Source: Fulvivirga aurantia
GTDB taxonomy: Bacteria; Bacteroidota; Bacteroidia; Cytophagales; Cyclobacteriaceae
Direction: 5' to 3'
Assembly (NCBI RefSeq): GCF_009711475.1
Contig: NZ_SMMD01000815.1
Span: 1 to 9,403, forward strand
Length of the DNA stretch: 9,403 bases
The translations under genes were made by a program, and so were the position numbers. The notes beneath the pieces were generated by a model that saw only the letters and a list, made by a program, of their open reading frames with translations, was not told the DNA's origin and did no database searches. Below, in pieces: positions 1-6,544 of this stretch (within the stretch, counting starts at the first letter, position 1; the number at the start of each line of letters is the position of its first letter).

Positions 1-24
1 TGCAACCGATTGAAATTTCATGTC

Positions 25-462
25 ATGAAACTAGTAGCTGCACAAAAGAGATATGACCGTTGGAAAATGATGCGGTCGGAACTATACGGGGAATTAAGTG
101 ATGATTTTCAAGAGGCGGAAATGAAGGCCATTTCTAAGGACAAAGAATTTAGAGAATCATTTATAGAGGTAGTAGATGATGTTGAGGTTGGTATGCTGGA
201 GATGTCATTGAGAAATTTTGTAGATGGATGTTTGAGTAGTCCTGTTGCATACATCGAAGGGATCTATATAAACTCAAAGCTGCGGGGTCAAGGATATGGT
301 GCTAAGATAATTGACCTGGCGAAAAACTGGGCTAAAAGTAAACAATGTATTGAGCTCGCATCTGATACTGAAATTAATAACACAAATGCTCAAAAGTTTC
401 ATGATGCGGTAGGCTTTAAAGAAACCTACCGCATTGTACAATATAAGATGACATTAGATTAG
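25..462 (+). CDS. aac(6'): AAC(6')-I-type aminoglycoside N-acetyltransferase (GNAT)
   Basis: This 145-residue GNAT enzyme probably transfers acetyl from acetyl-CoA to the 6'-amine of aminoglycosides in the cytoplasm. The family call rests on a string of AAC(6')-I-type motifs in the right order: a tryptophan near residue 13, VDGCLSSPVAYIEGIYI (66-82), the acetyl-CoA loop RGQGYG (87-92), ELASDT (110-115) and GFKET (130-134) before the C-terminal strand. The length matches the roughly 145-residue family. I chose ATG at 25 because it puts Trp13 and the first strand where relatives have them. A TTG at 10 is also in frame, and the frame is open to the window edge, so the protein could begin earlier. 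No Shine-Dalgarno sequence is visible. It converges on arsC and their stop codons overlap (459-462). Some AAC(6')-like chromosomal genes have other natural amine substrates, so drug resistance is inferred. Confidence 0.8.
   Translation: MKLVAAQKRYDRWKMMRSELYGELSDDFQEAEMKAISKDKEFRESFIEVVDDVEVGMLEMSLRNFVDGCLSSPVAYIEGIYINSKLRGQGYGAKIIDLAKNWAKSKQCIELASDTEINNTNAQKFHDAVGFKETYRIVQYKMTLD
404..434. terminator. 10-bp inverted repeat in the 3' end of aac(6'), possible terminator for the ars operon
   Basis: ATGCGGTAGG (404-413) is exactly complementary to CCTACCGCAT (425-434), with an 11-base loop. It lies inside the last codons of aac(6') and about 25 bases beyond the arsC stop codon on the minus strand. 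The stem is GC-rich for this AT-rich DNA, but neither side carries a strong T-run. It could stop or stabilise the ars transcript, or simply be a coding coincidence around the conserved AVGFKETYRI residues. Confidence 0.35.
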
Positions 463-875
463 TTAATCTGGTTTTCTTTGATAAAAGATGAGATATAGTC
501 CTTGATCATTTCTCTCACTCTAATAAATTCTGCTTTTACCTCTTCTTCTGACCCGGTTGCTTTTGCAGGATCTGGGAAGTTGTAATGAAACTTTTGCGCT
601 TTGGTAGGGAAGTAGGGGCACCTTTCTTTTGCGTTATCACACACTGTGATCACATAATCAAAGTTTACATCCGCATATTCGTCAATATGGTTTGAGGTGT
701 GATGTGAGATGTCGATGCCGTCCTCTTTCATTACTTCAATAGCTTTTGGGTTTACTCCATGAGTTTCGACTCCTGCGCTATAAATATTGGCATCTGTGAG
801 CGTTGATAAGTAACCATGGGCCAACTGGCTTCTACAGCTATTACCTGTACATAATACTAAAATATTCGATTTCAT
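459..875 (-). CDS. arsC: Thioredoxin-coupled arsenate reductase ArsC (LMW-PTP fold)
   Basis: This cytoplasmic enzyme reduces arsenate to arsenite, which the neighbouring ACR3 pump can then expel. The 138-residue protein has the low-molecular-weight phosphatase fold. The P-loop CTGNSCRS starts at Cys9 and gives the CX5R signature (Cys9 to Arg15). The second and third redox cysteines are Cys79 and Cys86 (VCDNAKERC), with the same 7-residue spacing as Cys82/Cys89 of the plasmid pI258 enzyme. The Asp-Pro general acid is at 102-103, and YSAGVETHGVNPKAIEVMK is strongly family-like. This is the thioredoxin-dependent type, not the glutaredoxin-dependent type. It is the last gene of the ars operon, starting 8 bases after the arsN2 stop, and its stop overlaps that of the convergent aac(6'). 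No residue needed for catalysis is missing. Confidence 0.96.
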   Translation of the reverse strand: MKSNILVLCTGNSCRSQLAHGYLSTLTDANIYSAGVETHGVNPKAIEVMKEDGIDISHHTSNHIDEYADVNFDYVITVCDNAKERCPYFPTKAQKFHYNFPDPAKATGSEEEVKAEFIRVREMIKDYISSFIKENQIN

Positions 876-883
876 AAGATTTT

Positions 884-1312
884 TTATTTAACTAATTGCT
901 TGTACATACAAATAGCGCTTTCTGGACATAGTTTTGAGAATTGTTCTGTTTGCCTCACGCTAATAGGAGCCAGAGAGCGATTTATTTCTGTATAGTTTAA
1001 TTTTTGAAAGAAACCTTTAGCAGTTTCTGTTAACAGATAGACATGATCAACATTTAGGCTTCTGGCATGGTCTTCAACTTCTTTTACGAGCTCAGTACCT
1101 CTACCTTTGTTCTTTAAGCTTGACTTAACAGCAACAGATCTCAATAAAGCATCAGATTCGTAAATCTCTAATACCGCCATGGCAATCAAGTCATCATTTT
1201 CAAACTCACCTAATATCTGATGATGATCAAAATCAATACTATCGGTCATAAGGTTACATGACCTCAATAGCTGGTTTACGCTTTCTTTATCTGTTTTGCC
1301 AAGTAATCTCAT
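884..1312 (-). CDS. arsN2: ArsN2-type arsenic resistance N-acetyltransferase (GNAT)
   Basis: A 142-residue GNAT acetyltransferase of the ArsN2 group found in arsenic resistance operons. Relatives of the ArsN family are linked to acetylation of amine-bearing arsenicals; the substrate here is inferred. Visible hallmarks are ALLRSVAV (55-62), the acetyl-CoA loop KNKGRG (67-72), [17 protein letters not shown] (91-107) and the C-terminal signature [20 protein letters not shown] (117-136) with Cys129 and Cys135. This tail is characteristic of ArsN2 and separates it from generic GNATs. The start ATG overlaps the acr3 stop in an ATGA arrangement (1309-1312), implying translational coupling, and arsC follows after 8 bases. 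The position between exporter and reductase supports a role in the same response. Confidence 0.9.
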   Translation of the reverse strand: MRLLGKTDKESVNQLLRSCNLMTDSIDFDHHQILGEFENDDLIAMAVLEIYESDALLRSVAVKSSLKNKGRGTELVKEVEDHARSLNVDHVYLLTETAKGFFQKLNYTEINRSLAPISVRQTEQFSKLCPESAICMYKQLVK

Positions 1313-2358
1313 GTATTGATGGATGTTTGGGTATAATATTTATCGCGTAACCAAAACGCTACTTTTACCAATAGAATCAATGCAGGGACCTCAACCAGTG
1401 GGCCAATAACACCCGCAAAGGCCTGACCTGAATTTAAACCAAAAACTGCAATAGCCACTGCAATGGCTAACTCAAAGTTATTGCCAGCTGCTGTAAATGC
1501 GATAGACGCATTTTTATCATAGGATGCACCAATTGCTTTGCTTATCATAAATCCAATTAAAAACATTAGTACGAAGTAAATAAGAAGAGGAATAGCAATT
1601 CTTACTACATCCATAGGTATGGTTACGATCAGCTCACCTTTAAGGGAAAACATAATTACTATTGTAAAAAGCAACGCAATTAATGTAATAGGTGAGATGT
1701 TGGGAATGAATTTCTGATTATACCACTTTTCTCCTTTTAATTTTACTAGGGAAAACCTACTGAGAATACCAGCAAGAAAAGGTATACCTAGATAAATCAT
1801 AACGCTCTCTGCAATTGTATAAATAGATATATCTACCAAAGCCCCTTCGAAGCCAAATAACGGGGGTAGTTTTGTGATGAATAACCATGCGTAAAAGCTA
1901 TAGGCGAATACCTGGAATATACTGTTTAAAGCTACCAATCCTGCTCCATATTCGCTGCTTCCTTCAGCAAGATCATTCCAGACCAATACCATAGCGATAC
2001 ACCTTGCCAGCCCAATTAAGATGAGCCCGACCATATACTCAGGATGATCATGAAGAAATATGAGCGCCAGGCTAAACATTAGCACCGGACCAATGATCCA
2101 GTTTAGAACCAAACTCAAAGAGAGTACTTTGATGTTGCTGAAAACTTTGGGTAAAAGCTTGTAGTTGACTTTGGCCAAAGGCGGATACATCATTAAGATA
2201 AGGCCGATGGCGATAGGAATATTGGTACTTCCTGAGTTAAACGAATTAATGACTTCACTACTCGAAGGGAAGAAATAACCAATTCCAACACCAATGATCA
2301 TGGCCAGGAATATCCATAAAGTGAGATTCTTATCTAGAAAATTTAATTTTTTGGTCAT
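1309..2358 (-). CDS. acr3: ACR3 family arsenite efflux transporter
   Basis: An inner-membrane carrier of the BART superfamily that expels arsenite using the proton gradient. From ATG at 2358 it has 349 residues, the usual ACR3 length, with about ten hydrophobic segments. The essential cysteine sits in [16 protein letters not shown] (Cys120), and the acidic residues known in the family appear in [17 protein letters not shown] and [12 protein letters not shown]. The frame is open to 2403, but the upstream start would lie inside a hairpin (2382-2411), and the protein typically begins [15 protein letters not shown], so I prefer 2358. It lies 61 bases after the arsI stop and overlaps arsN2 by 4 bases. 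It is the main detoxification step: ArsC makes the arsenite it exports. Confidence 0.95.
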   Translation of the reverse strand: MTKKLNFLDKNLTLWIFLAMIIGVGIGYFFPSSSEVINSFNSGSTNIPIAIGLILMMYPPLAKVNYKLLPKVFSNIKVLSLSLVLNWIIGPVLMFSLALIFLHDHPEYMVGLILIGLARCIAMVLVWNDLAEGSSEYGAGLVALNSIFQVFAYSFYAWLFITKLPPLFGFEGALVDISIYTIAESVMIYLGIPFLAGILSRFSLVKLKGEKWYNQKFIPNISPITLIALLFTIVIMFSLKGELIVTIPMDVVRIAIPLLIYFVLMFLIGFMISKAIGASYDKNASIAFTAAGNNFELAIAVAIAVFGLNSGQAFAGVIGPLVEVPALILLVKVAFWLRDKYYTQTSINT

Positions 2359-2373
2359 AAGCTGATTTTGTAT

Positions 2374-2411
2374 AAAAAGGATTGCCCCGATGTGTGAATA
2401 CATCGGAGCAA
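2374..2411 (-). terminator. Hairpin plus T-run between arsI and acr3 (attenuator or processing site)
   Basis: Read on the minus strand, TTGCTCCGATGT (2411-2400) pairs with ACATCGGGGCAA (2393-2382) through 12 pairs, one of them G-U, with the six-base loop ATTCAC. TCCTTTTT follows at once. It lies 9 bases past the arsI stop and about 23 bases before the acr3 start. The shape is that of an intrinsic terminator. Placed inside an operon, it could lower expression of the distal genes or protect the upstream message. Confidence 0.6.
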
Positions 2412-2419
2412 CATTTATA

Positions 2420-2905
2420 TTATTTTGAAAATGTTAAGGAAGCCTCTTCTGACAAGGGTGCGCAACAAGTGGCGTTATCAGATCCTACTTGTTGAGGTTT
2501 AGCATCAGACGCTAGTTTTTCACGGTCTTCTATAAATTGATAGACTTCCCATCGATAACCATCAGGATCTGTCACCCAAAACTTATCCTGTTTGGCATAG
2601 CAGCAGGTGACATCCTTTTCTCTATCAATAGGTAAGTTATGGTGCATAGCATTACCCAGCTTCTGTTTTAGAATTTCCGGATCATTTACTTCTATGCCGA
2701 AGTGAGCGCCATCATTTTTAATTGCTTCTTTATTCTCAATAAAGGAGATGTTAAGTGATGGTTCATTTACCAGGAATTTTGCGTACCCTTCTTTTACCTT
2801 ATTTGGTTCTGTTTCAAAAAACTTGGTATAGAAGTCTATAGTAGCTTCAATGTTACTTACATAGTAACTCATGTGTATACGCGGAAAAATTGGTTGATTG
2901 TTCAT
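2420..2905 (-). CDS. arsI: ArsI/CadI family metalloenzyme (vicinal-oxygen-chelate fold)
   Basis: A 161-residue protein of the glyoxalase/dioxygenase fold. Family members with known activity are Fe(II)-dependent C-As lyases that demethylate trivalent organoarsenicals, and CadI relatives are metal-induced. Numbered from ATG at 2905, the likely metal ligands are His11 (IHMSYYV), His68 (GAHFGIEV) and Glu120 (YRWEVY). The adjacent cysteines Cys101-Cys102 in [19 protein letters not shown] form the arsenical-binding pair typical of ArsI/CadI. A C-terminal tail adds a second pair, Cys147-Cys148 (ATCCAP), possibly another metalloid site. The frame is open to a TTG at 2920, but ATG at 2905 is preferred. 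It sits between arsR and acr3, behind its own operator (2943-2958). No arsM methylase is visible in the window, so whether it acts on methylarsenite, aryl arsenicals or another metal is open. Confidence 0.88.
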   Translation of the reverse strand: MNNQPIFPRIHMSYYVSNIEATIDFYTKFFETEPNKVKEGYAKFLVNEPSLNISFIENKEAIKNDGAHFGIEVNDPEILKQKLGNAMHHNLPIDREKDVTCCYAKQDKFWVTDPDGYRWEVYQFIEDREKLASDAKPQQVGSDNATCCAPLSEEASLTFSK

Positions 2906-2940
2906 GATATTATCGTTCAAAGTTAAAAGATACTGAGACT

Positions 2941-2971
2941 AAATCGTAATATTACGATGAATAAAAGCAAA
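2941..2971 (-). promoter_or_regulatory. Possible promoter of the arsI-acr3-arsN2-arsC unit
   Basis: On the minus strand TTTG (2971-2968) is followed after 19 bases by TACGATTT (2948-2941). This resembles the Bacteroidota -33 TTTG / -7 TAnnTTTG pattern, but two of the six fixed -7 positions do not match. The -7 hexamer lies within the ArsR-type palindrome, which fits repression by blocking polymerase. Confidence 0.35.
2943..2958. promoter_or_regulatory. Perfect 16-bp palindrome, probable ArsR operator O2
   Basis: ATCGTAATATTACGAT is a perfect inverted repeat in the 71-base gap between arsR and arsI. A second copy with 13 of 16 bases identical lies in front of arsR. A shared palindrome at both promoters of an ars cassette is what a dimeric winged-helix ArsR repressor would bind. 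Binding itself is inferred. Confidence 0.72.
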
Positions 2972-2976
2972 TTTTT

Positions 2977-3306
2977 TTAGCAACAATTATTGTCTTCAAT
3001 ATAAGAGGCGAATAATCCTGCAAAAGACTCACGTGCTTCTTTCCAGACACGGTCATCGATACAGTAACAAACACTGGGGCCTTCTATGGTACCTTTTATC
3101 AGGCCAGCGTTTTTTAATTCTTTCAGATGTTGGGAGACGGTCGATTGCGATAGAGGTAGTTCATTTACAATGTCACCACAGACGCATGACTTAGATATTG
3201 CCAGATACTCAATGATCGCTATTCTGGCCGGGTGTCCCAGGGCCTTGGCCATCAGTGCAATTCTGTTTTGAGTAGCTGTAAATTTATCTGCTTTTGTAAG
3301 TCCCAT
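2977..3306 (-). CDS. arsR: ArsR family arsenite-responsive repressor
   Basis: A 109-residue winged-helix repressor that should dimerise on the operator and release it when As(III) or a related metalloid binds. The N-terminal part carries KALGHPARIAIIEYL (21-35), then SCVCGDIV with Cys41 and Cys43, the counterpart of the CVCDL metalloid motif of ArsR. The recognition helix is SQSTVSQHLKELKNAGLI (53-70), followed by the wing (VCYCIDD, Cys80 and Cys82). The protein ends NNCC, so it has three cysteine pairs, more than the classical site needs. The start ATG at 3306 follows an operator-like palindrome at 3316-3331, consistent with autorepression. It is the first gene of the ars cassette, but a second operator separates it from arsI, so the two may be transcribed from different promoters. 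Confidence 0.94.
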   Translation of the reverse strand: MGLTKADKFTATQNRIALMAKALGHPARIAIIEYLAISKSCVCGDIVNELPLSQSTVSQHLKELKNAGLIKGTIEGPSVCYCIDDRVWKEARESFAGLFASYIEDNNCC

Positions 3307-3315
3307 ATTTCTTTA

Positions 3316-3331
3316 ATCGTAAAAATGCGAT
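3316..3331. promoter_or_regulatory. Imperfect ArsR operator O1 upstream of arsR
   Basis: ATCGTAAAAATGCGAT keeps both ATCG...CGAT arms and matches the perfect palindrome at 2943-2958 at 13 of 16 positions. It lies 9 bases upstream of the arsR start codon. I infer autoregulation. Upstream on the minus strand TTATTTTG resembles a -7 element, but no convincing -33 partner is present. Confidence 0.6.
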
Positions 3332-3416
3332 AAAGGTTTCAGCTTTTCCAAAATAATTTAAAATAGTGCGCTTACAGTAAGTAATTCTACAATATCGGAG
3401 AGTGGCTTCTACAAGA

Positions 3417-3827
3417 TTATTTTTCTTTACCCAGCTTGGCATTGTCAAACCAGTAACTTTTTATACTGGCTATGAGTTCAACTAACTCAGAAAACTTACT
3501 GGGTTTTGTAAAATATGTATTGCTGCCATGCTTATAAGAAAGCTTGATGTCTTCTTCGGCTTGCGAGGTAGTGTATATAATTATGGGTATGTGTTTGAGC
3601 CTTGCATCATCTCTAATTTCTACAAGTGTCTGTCTACCATCCTTTTTAGGCATGTTCAGGTCTAAAAGAATTATTGAAGGCAACTTCTTGGTAGCATTTA
3701 ATAATTCCATCAGCTCTTCACCATCTTTTACAAAAGTAGTGACCTTTGCATCAATTCCGTTTTCAAGTAATGCATCTTCTATGAGCACCCTGTCGTCATG
3801 ATCGTCCTCCGCAATTATAATCTGCAT
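3417..3827 (-). CDS. Stand-alone CheY-like response regulator receiver protein
   Basis: A 136-residue single-domain receiver that should be phosphorylated by a histidine kinase and signal by protein contact. Its family resembles the Rcp1-type regulators common in Bacteroidota. The acidic pocket is EDD (7-9), the phosphoacceptor is Asp56 in ILLDLNMPKKDG, the switch threonines are at 86-87 (IIIYTTS), and the conserved lysine is Lys108 in FTKPS. The receiver domain fills almost the whole protein, leaving only a short basic tail (KLGKEK) and no DNA-binding domain. No kinase gene is next to it, so its partner must be encoded elsewhere. It is divergent from the XRE/S24 gene, with a clear promoter in the shared spacer. 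On the other side arsR follows after 110 bases on the same strand. Confidence 0.92.
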   Translation of the reverse strand: MQIIIAEDDHDDRVLIEDALLENGIDAKVTTFVKDGEELMELLNATKKLPSIILLDLNMPKKDGRQTLVEIRDDARLKHIPIIIYTTSQAEEDIKLSYKHGSNTYFTKPSKFSELVELIASIKSYWFDNAKLGKEK

Positions 3828-3876
3828 AGATTTTGTATTCTTTTTTGTTGTAGCTAAGACATCGATGTTATATCAC

Positions 3877-3884
3877 TATCTTTG
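3877..3884 (+). promoter_or_regulatory. Possible -7 element of the XRE/S24 gene
   Basis: TATCTTTG exactly fits the Bacteroidota TAnnTTTG -7 consensus. A well-spaced TTTG at -33 is not seen; the nearest TTG ends 26 bases upstream. If used, transcription would begin near 3891 and leave a leader of about 55 bases carrying the palindrome at 3930-3943. Confidence 0.35.
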
Positions 3885-3897
3885 ACTAGATGAGGCT

Positions 3898-3929
3898 CAA
3901 ATATAAGCATGATAATAGCTTAACCCAAA
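3898..3929 (-). promoter_or_regulatory. Bacteroidota-type promoter of the receiver gene
   Basis: On the minus strand TTTG (3929-3926) and TATATTTG (3905-3898) are separated by 20 bases. This fits the -33 TTTG / -7 TAnnTTTG promoter of Bacteroidota primary sigma factors. Transcription would start near 3891, about 60 bases before the receiver start codon. The -33 box directly touches the palindrome at 3930-3943. Confidence 0.65.
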
Positions 3930-3943
3930 ATTAGTATACTAAT
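3930..3943. promoter_or_regulatory. Perfect 14-bp palindrome, candidate operator of the XRE/S24 repressor
   Basis: ATTAGTATACTAAT is a perfect inverted repeat ending 3 bases before the XRE/S24 start codon and abutting the -33 box of the divergent receiver gene. HTH_3/S24 repressors bind such short dyads as dimers, often next to their own genes. Autoregulation and control of the receiver gene are inferred. Confidence 0.6.
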
Positions 3944-3946
3944 ATT

Positions 3947-4747
3947 ATGGAGAATTCTGACTTTGAGAAGCGTAGAATAACAGTACTTAGAGAATTGCTC
4001 GGGCTATCACAAAGTGAGTTTGCCAACGAGGTGGGTGTTTCACAGGGTGCCTTATCACAGTTAGAAAGAGGTAAGTCTAATATTTCGCTAGATACACTTC
4101 AAAAAATTAGCATGGCTTTTCAGGTAAATTGCAATTGGCTGGTAAACGGTCAGGGTGATATTTACATCAAAGGTTCTACTCCAAATCAAGTACCTGTGAG
4201 GGAGTCAATTGTGAAAGTTGACATGAAAGATTCTGCCTTGATGCCTCTTATTAAGGAAGATGCTCATGCTGGCTATATTAAAGGCCTGGAAAATACAGAT
4301 TATCTCAATACGCTCGATGTTTACAAAATTCCAGGGTTCGAAAGGGGAGTGCATCGCTTGTTTGAGATTGTTGGTGATAGTATGATTCCAACTATTTTCC
4401 CAGGAGAAATTACGGTAAGTAGCTTTATTGAAGATTACAAAGATTTATCTAACAGCACATTATGTGTAATAATTACTGAAGAGGCCATTGTGGCCAAACG
4501 TATATTCTTCTATGAAGGAGACAGAAGTATACTTATACTTAAAAGCGATAACTCCAAGTACAAGACTTACACCATAAACATAGATGATGTAAAAGAAATT
4601 TGGAGAATTGAAGCCAAAATCACCAATAGCTTTACGCAAGACCATACAGCTACTGATGACAAGCTCTCCTCACTCGAATCAGATGTTGCTGAGCTCAAGA
4701 GTCAACTGCAAAACCTGACTAAGTCAGGAGGAAATGGCTCCTCCTGA
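3947..4747 (+). CDS. XRE-family repressor with S24 LexA-like C-terminal domain
   Basis: A 266-residue DNA-binding regulator. Residues 8-65 form a lambda-repressor-like helix-turn-helix (LGLSQSEFANEVGVSQGALSQLERG, then a conserved NWL at 63-65). The C-terminal part is an S24/LexA-type domain: GDSMIPTIFPGE holds the candidate nucleophile Ser145, and IVAKRI holds the general-base Lys184. The linker contains AHAGYI with an Ala108-Gly109 pair, the kind of bond at which LexA and phage repressors cut themselves, so SOS-style inactivation is possible but unproven; many Bacteroidota relatives carry AGY here. Residues about 236-258 are heptad-like and may be a short coiled coil, an extension beyond the S24 domain. 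No phage genes surround it, so it looks like a resident stress regulator. A palindrome 3 bases before the start suggests autoregulation. Its 3' end converges on pgi, 4 bases apart. Confidence 0.88.
   Translation: MENSDFEKRRITVLRELLGLSQSEFANEVGVSQGALSQLERGKSNISLDTLQKISMAFQVNCNWLVNGQGDIYIKGSTPNQVPVRESIVKVDMKDSALMPLIKEDAHAGYIKGLENTDYLNTLDVYKIPGFERGVHRLFEIVGDSMIPTIFPGEITVSSFIEDYKDLSNSTLCVIITEEAIVAKRIFFYEGDRSILILKSDNSKYKTYTINIDDVKEIWRIEAKITNSFTQDHTATDDKLSSLESDVAELKSQLQNLTKSGGNGSS
4724..4747. terminator. Hairpin overlapping the XRE/S24 stop codon, possible bidirectional terminator
   Basis: TCAGGAGGA (4724-4732) pairs perfectly with TCCTCCTGA (4739-4747) across a six-base loop; the last three bases are the TGA stop. 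It separates the convergent XRE/S24 and pgi genes. T-runs are weak on both sides, so termination may be inefficient or need Rho. An overlapping alternative dyad, CCTGACTAAGTCAGG (4714-4728), could compete with it. Confidence 0.5.
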
Positions 4748-4751
4748 TCAA

Positions 4752-6404
4752 TTAATCTCTGTACGATTTATACTTATTTATAAGGCCGTTTGTAGAGCCG
4801 TCATGTGAATCTACTGTTGCATCACTATCTAACTCAGGAAGTATTTTCTTTGCCAATTGTTTGCCCAGTTCTACACCCCATTGATCAAAGCTGAAGATAT
4901 TCCATATGGCGCCCTGCACAAAGATTTTATGCTCATACATAGCTATAAGGCTGCCTAAGGTGTGTGGAGTGAGTTTCTTAAATAATATTGAATTTGTTGG
5001 CCTGTTGCCTTCAAATACTTTATAAGGTAATAGCTGGTTGGCCTTGTTTTCCTCCAGCCCCTCAGCTTTAAATTCTTCCAGTACTTGTTCTCTGGCTTTA
5101 CCATTCATCAACGCCTCAGTTTGGGCAAAAAAGTTGGCTAGCAATTTCTGATGATGATCTCCGATTTTGTTGTGGCTATTTGCAGGTGCCAGAAAATCAC
5201 AAGGAATCAATTTAGTGCCCTGATGTATCAATTGATAAAATGCATGCTGACCATTGGTACCGGGCTCTCCCCAAATTATTGGCCCTGTTTGGTAAGAAAC
5301 CTTCTTTCCATTTCTATCAATTGATTTACCATTGCTTTCCATATCACCTTGTTGAAAATAAGCTGCAAAGCGATGCATATACTGGTCGTAGGGTAATATG
5401 GCGTGAGATTCAGCATCAAAAAAGTTGTTGTACCATACTCCTAGTAAAGCCAGAATCACGGGTATATTCTTATCAAAGGTCGTATGTTTAAAGTGCTCAT
5501 CCATGGCGAAAGCACCTTCCAGTAATTCTTCAAATCTGTCGTAACCAATAGTGCACGCTATAGAAAGACCAATGGATGACCAAAGCGAATAACGACCACC
5601 AACCCAATCCCAGAATTCGAACATATTCTCACTATCGATCCCAAATTCTTCTACTGATTTTTGATTGGTTGAAATAGCTACAAAATGTTTCTTTATGTCG
5701 TTTTCGCTACCCCCACTTGCCAGAAACCAATCACGGGCAGAGTGTGCGTTGGTCATAGTCTCCTGTGTAGTAAACGTCTTTGAGGCGATCATGAATAGGG
5801 TAGTGGCAGGGTCAACCTTTTTCAATACTTCAGCAATGTGACTTCCATCTACATTGGAAACGTAATAAGTCTCAATACCCTCTACTTTATAGGGCTTTAA
5901 GGCTTCAGTTACCATGACCGGCCCCAGATCTGATCCACCTATACCAATGTTTACAATTGATTTTACAGGTTGGCCATCGAATCCTAACCATTGGCCTTTT
6001 GTTACCTTATCGGCAAACACCTTTACCTGAGATAAAACTTTATTTACTGCAGGCATTACATCATCACCTGCAATGGTTGCAGGTTGCTCAGATCGATTGC
6101 GTAGTGCGGTATGCATTACAGCTCTACCTTCAGTTTCATTGATCAGGCTACCATCAAACATATTATCGATAGCTGTTTTTAGGTCTATTTCATGAGCCAG
6201 CTCAACCAATAACTGCATGGTTTCATCAGTCACACGGTTTTTAGAAAAATCAACTAAAATATCTTCAAATTCGAGGCTCATCTGGTCAAACCTTTCAGCG
6301 TTTTGCTTAAACATATCACGCATGTCTGCAGGCTCGATTTCTTCAAAATGAGCTTGTAGTTTCTTCCAGGTATTTGTGGTCGTAGGATCTATTTTAGGTA
6401 GCAT
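4752..6404 (-). CDS. pgi: Glucose-6-phosphate isomerase
   Basis: A cytoplasmic glycolytic and gluconeogenic enzyme that interconverts glucose 6-phosphate and fructose 6-phosphate. The 550-residue length and order of motifs match the long E. coli-type isomerase. [19 protein letters not shown] (151-169) and SKTFTTQET (208-216) bind the sugar phosphate. The catalytic trio aligns with E. coli Glu355, His386 and Lys514: Glu356 in [11 protein letters not shown], His387 in [16 protein letters not shown], and Lys515 in [16 protein letters not shown]. The ATG at 6404 gives a normal N-terminus ([20 protein letters not shown]). It is apparently a single-gene unit: the upstream neighbour is divergent and the downstream one convergent. 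A weak -7-like TATGTTTT lies upstream, without a good -33. Nothing is truncated or missing. Confidence 0.98.
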   Translation of the reverse strand: MLPKIDPTTTNTWKKLQAHFEEIEPADMRDMFKQNAERFDQMSLEFEDILVDFSKNRVTDETMQLLVELAHEIDLKTAIDNMFDGSLINETEGRAVMHTALRNRSEQPATIAGDDVMPAVNKVLSQVKVFADKVTKGQWLGFDGQPVKSIVNIGIGGSDLGPVMVTEALKPYKVEGIETYYVSNVDGSHIAEVLKKVDPATTLFMIASKTFTTQETMTNAHSARDWFLASGGSENDIKKHFVAISTNQKSVEEFGIDSENMFEFWDWVGGRYSLWSSIGLSIACTIGYDRFEELLEGAFAMDEHFKHTTFDKNIPVILALLGVWYNNFFDAESHAILPYDQYMHRFAAYFQQGDMESNGKSIDRNGKKVSYQTGPIIWGEPGTNGQHAFYQLIHQGTKLIPCDFLAPANSHNKIGDHHQKLLANFFAQTEALMNGKAREQVLEEFKAEGLEENKANQLLPYKVFEGNRPTNSILFKKLTPHTLGSLIAMYEHKIFVQGAIWNIFSFDQWGVELGKQLAKKILPELDSDATVDSHDGSTNGLINKYKSYRD

Positions 6405-6544
6405 TATTAGTCTGTTGTTTTGAAGTTGCTAAATTAATAAAGGCAAAAACATATGAGAAGTTTAGTAATTAAAATGTTCCTATATAACCTGTAAAAGAGC
6501 TACGAGAACAAGGCAATGCGCTTTATCGTTTATTAGATAAGTAA

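Noticed and set aside
2359..2403. Fifteen-residue upstream extension of acr3
   Set aside because: It would be encoded by the hairpin and T-run, and ACR3 proteins normally begin near the residues encoded from 2358.
3371..3381. CTTACAGTAAG dyad between the receiver gene and arsR
   Set aside because: It has only five-base arms, no T-run, and does not match the ArsR-type palindromes.
5240..5491. Open frame of 83 codons on the plus strand opposite pgi
   Set aside because: It lies fully inside the strongly supported pgi gene on the other strand, and its product has no recognisable domain or protein-like composition.
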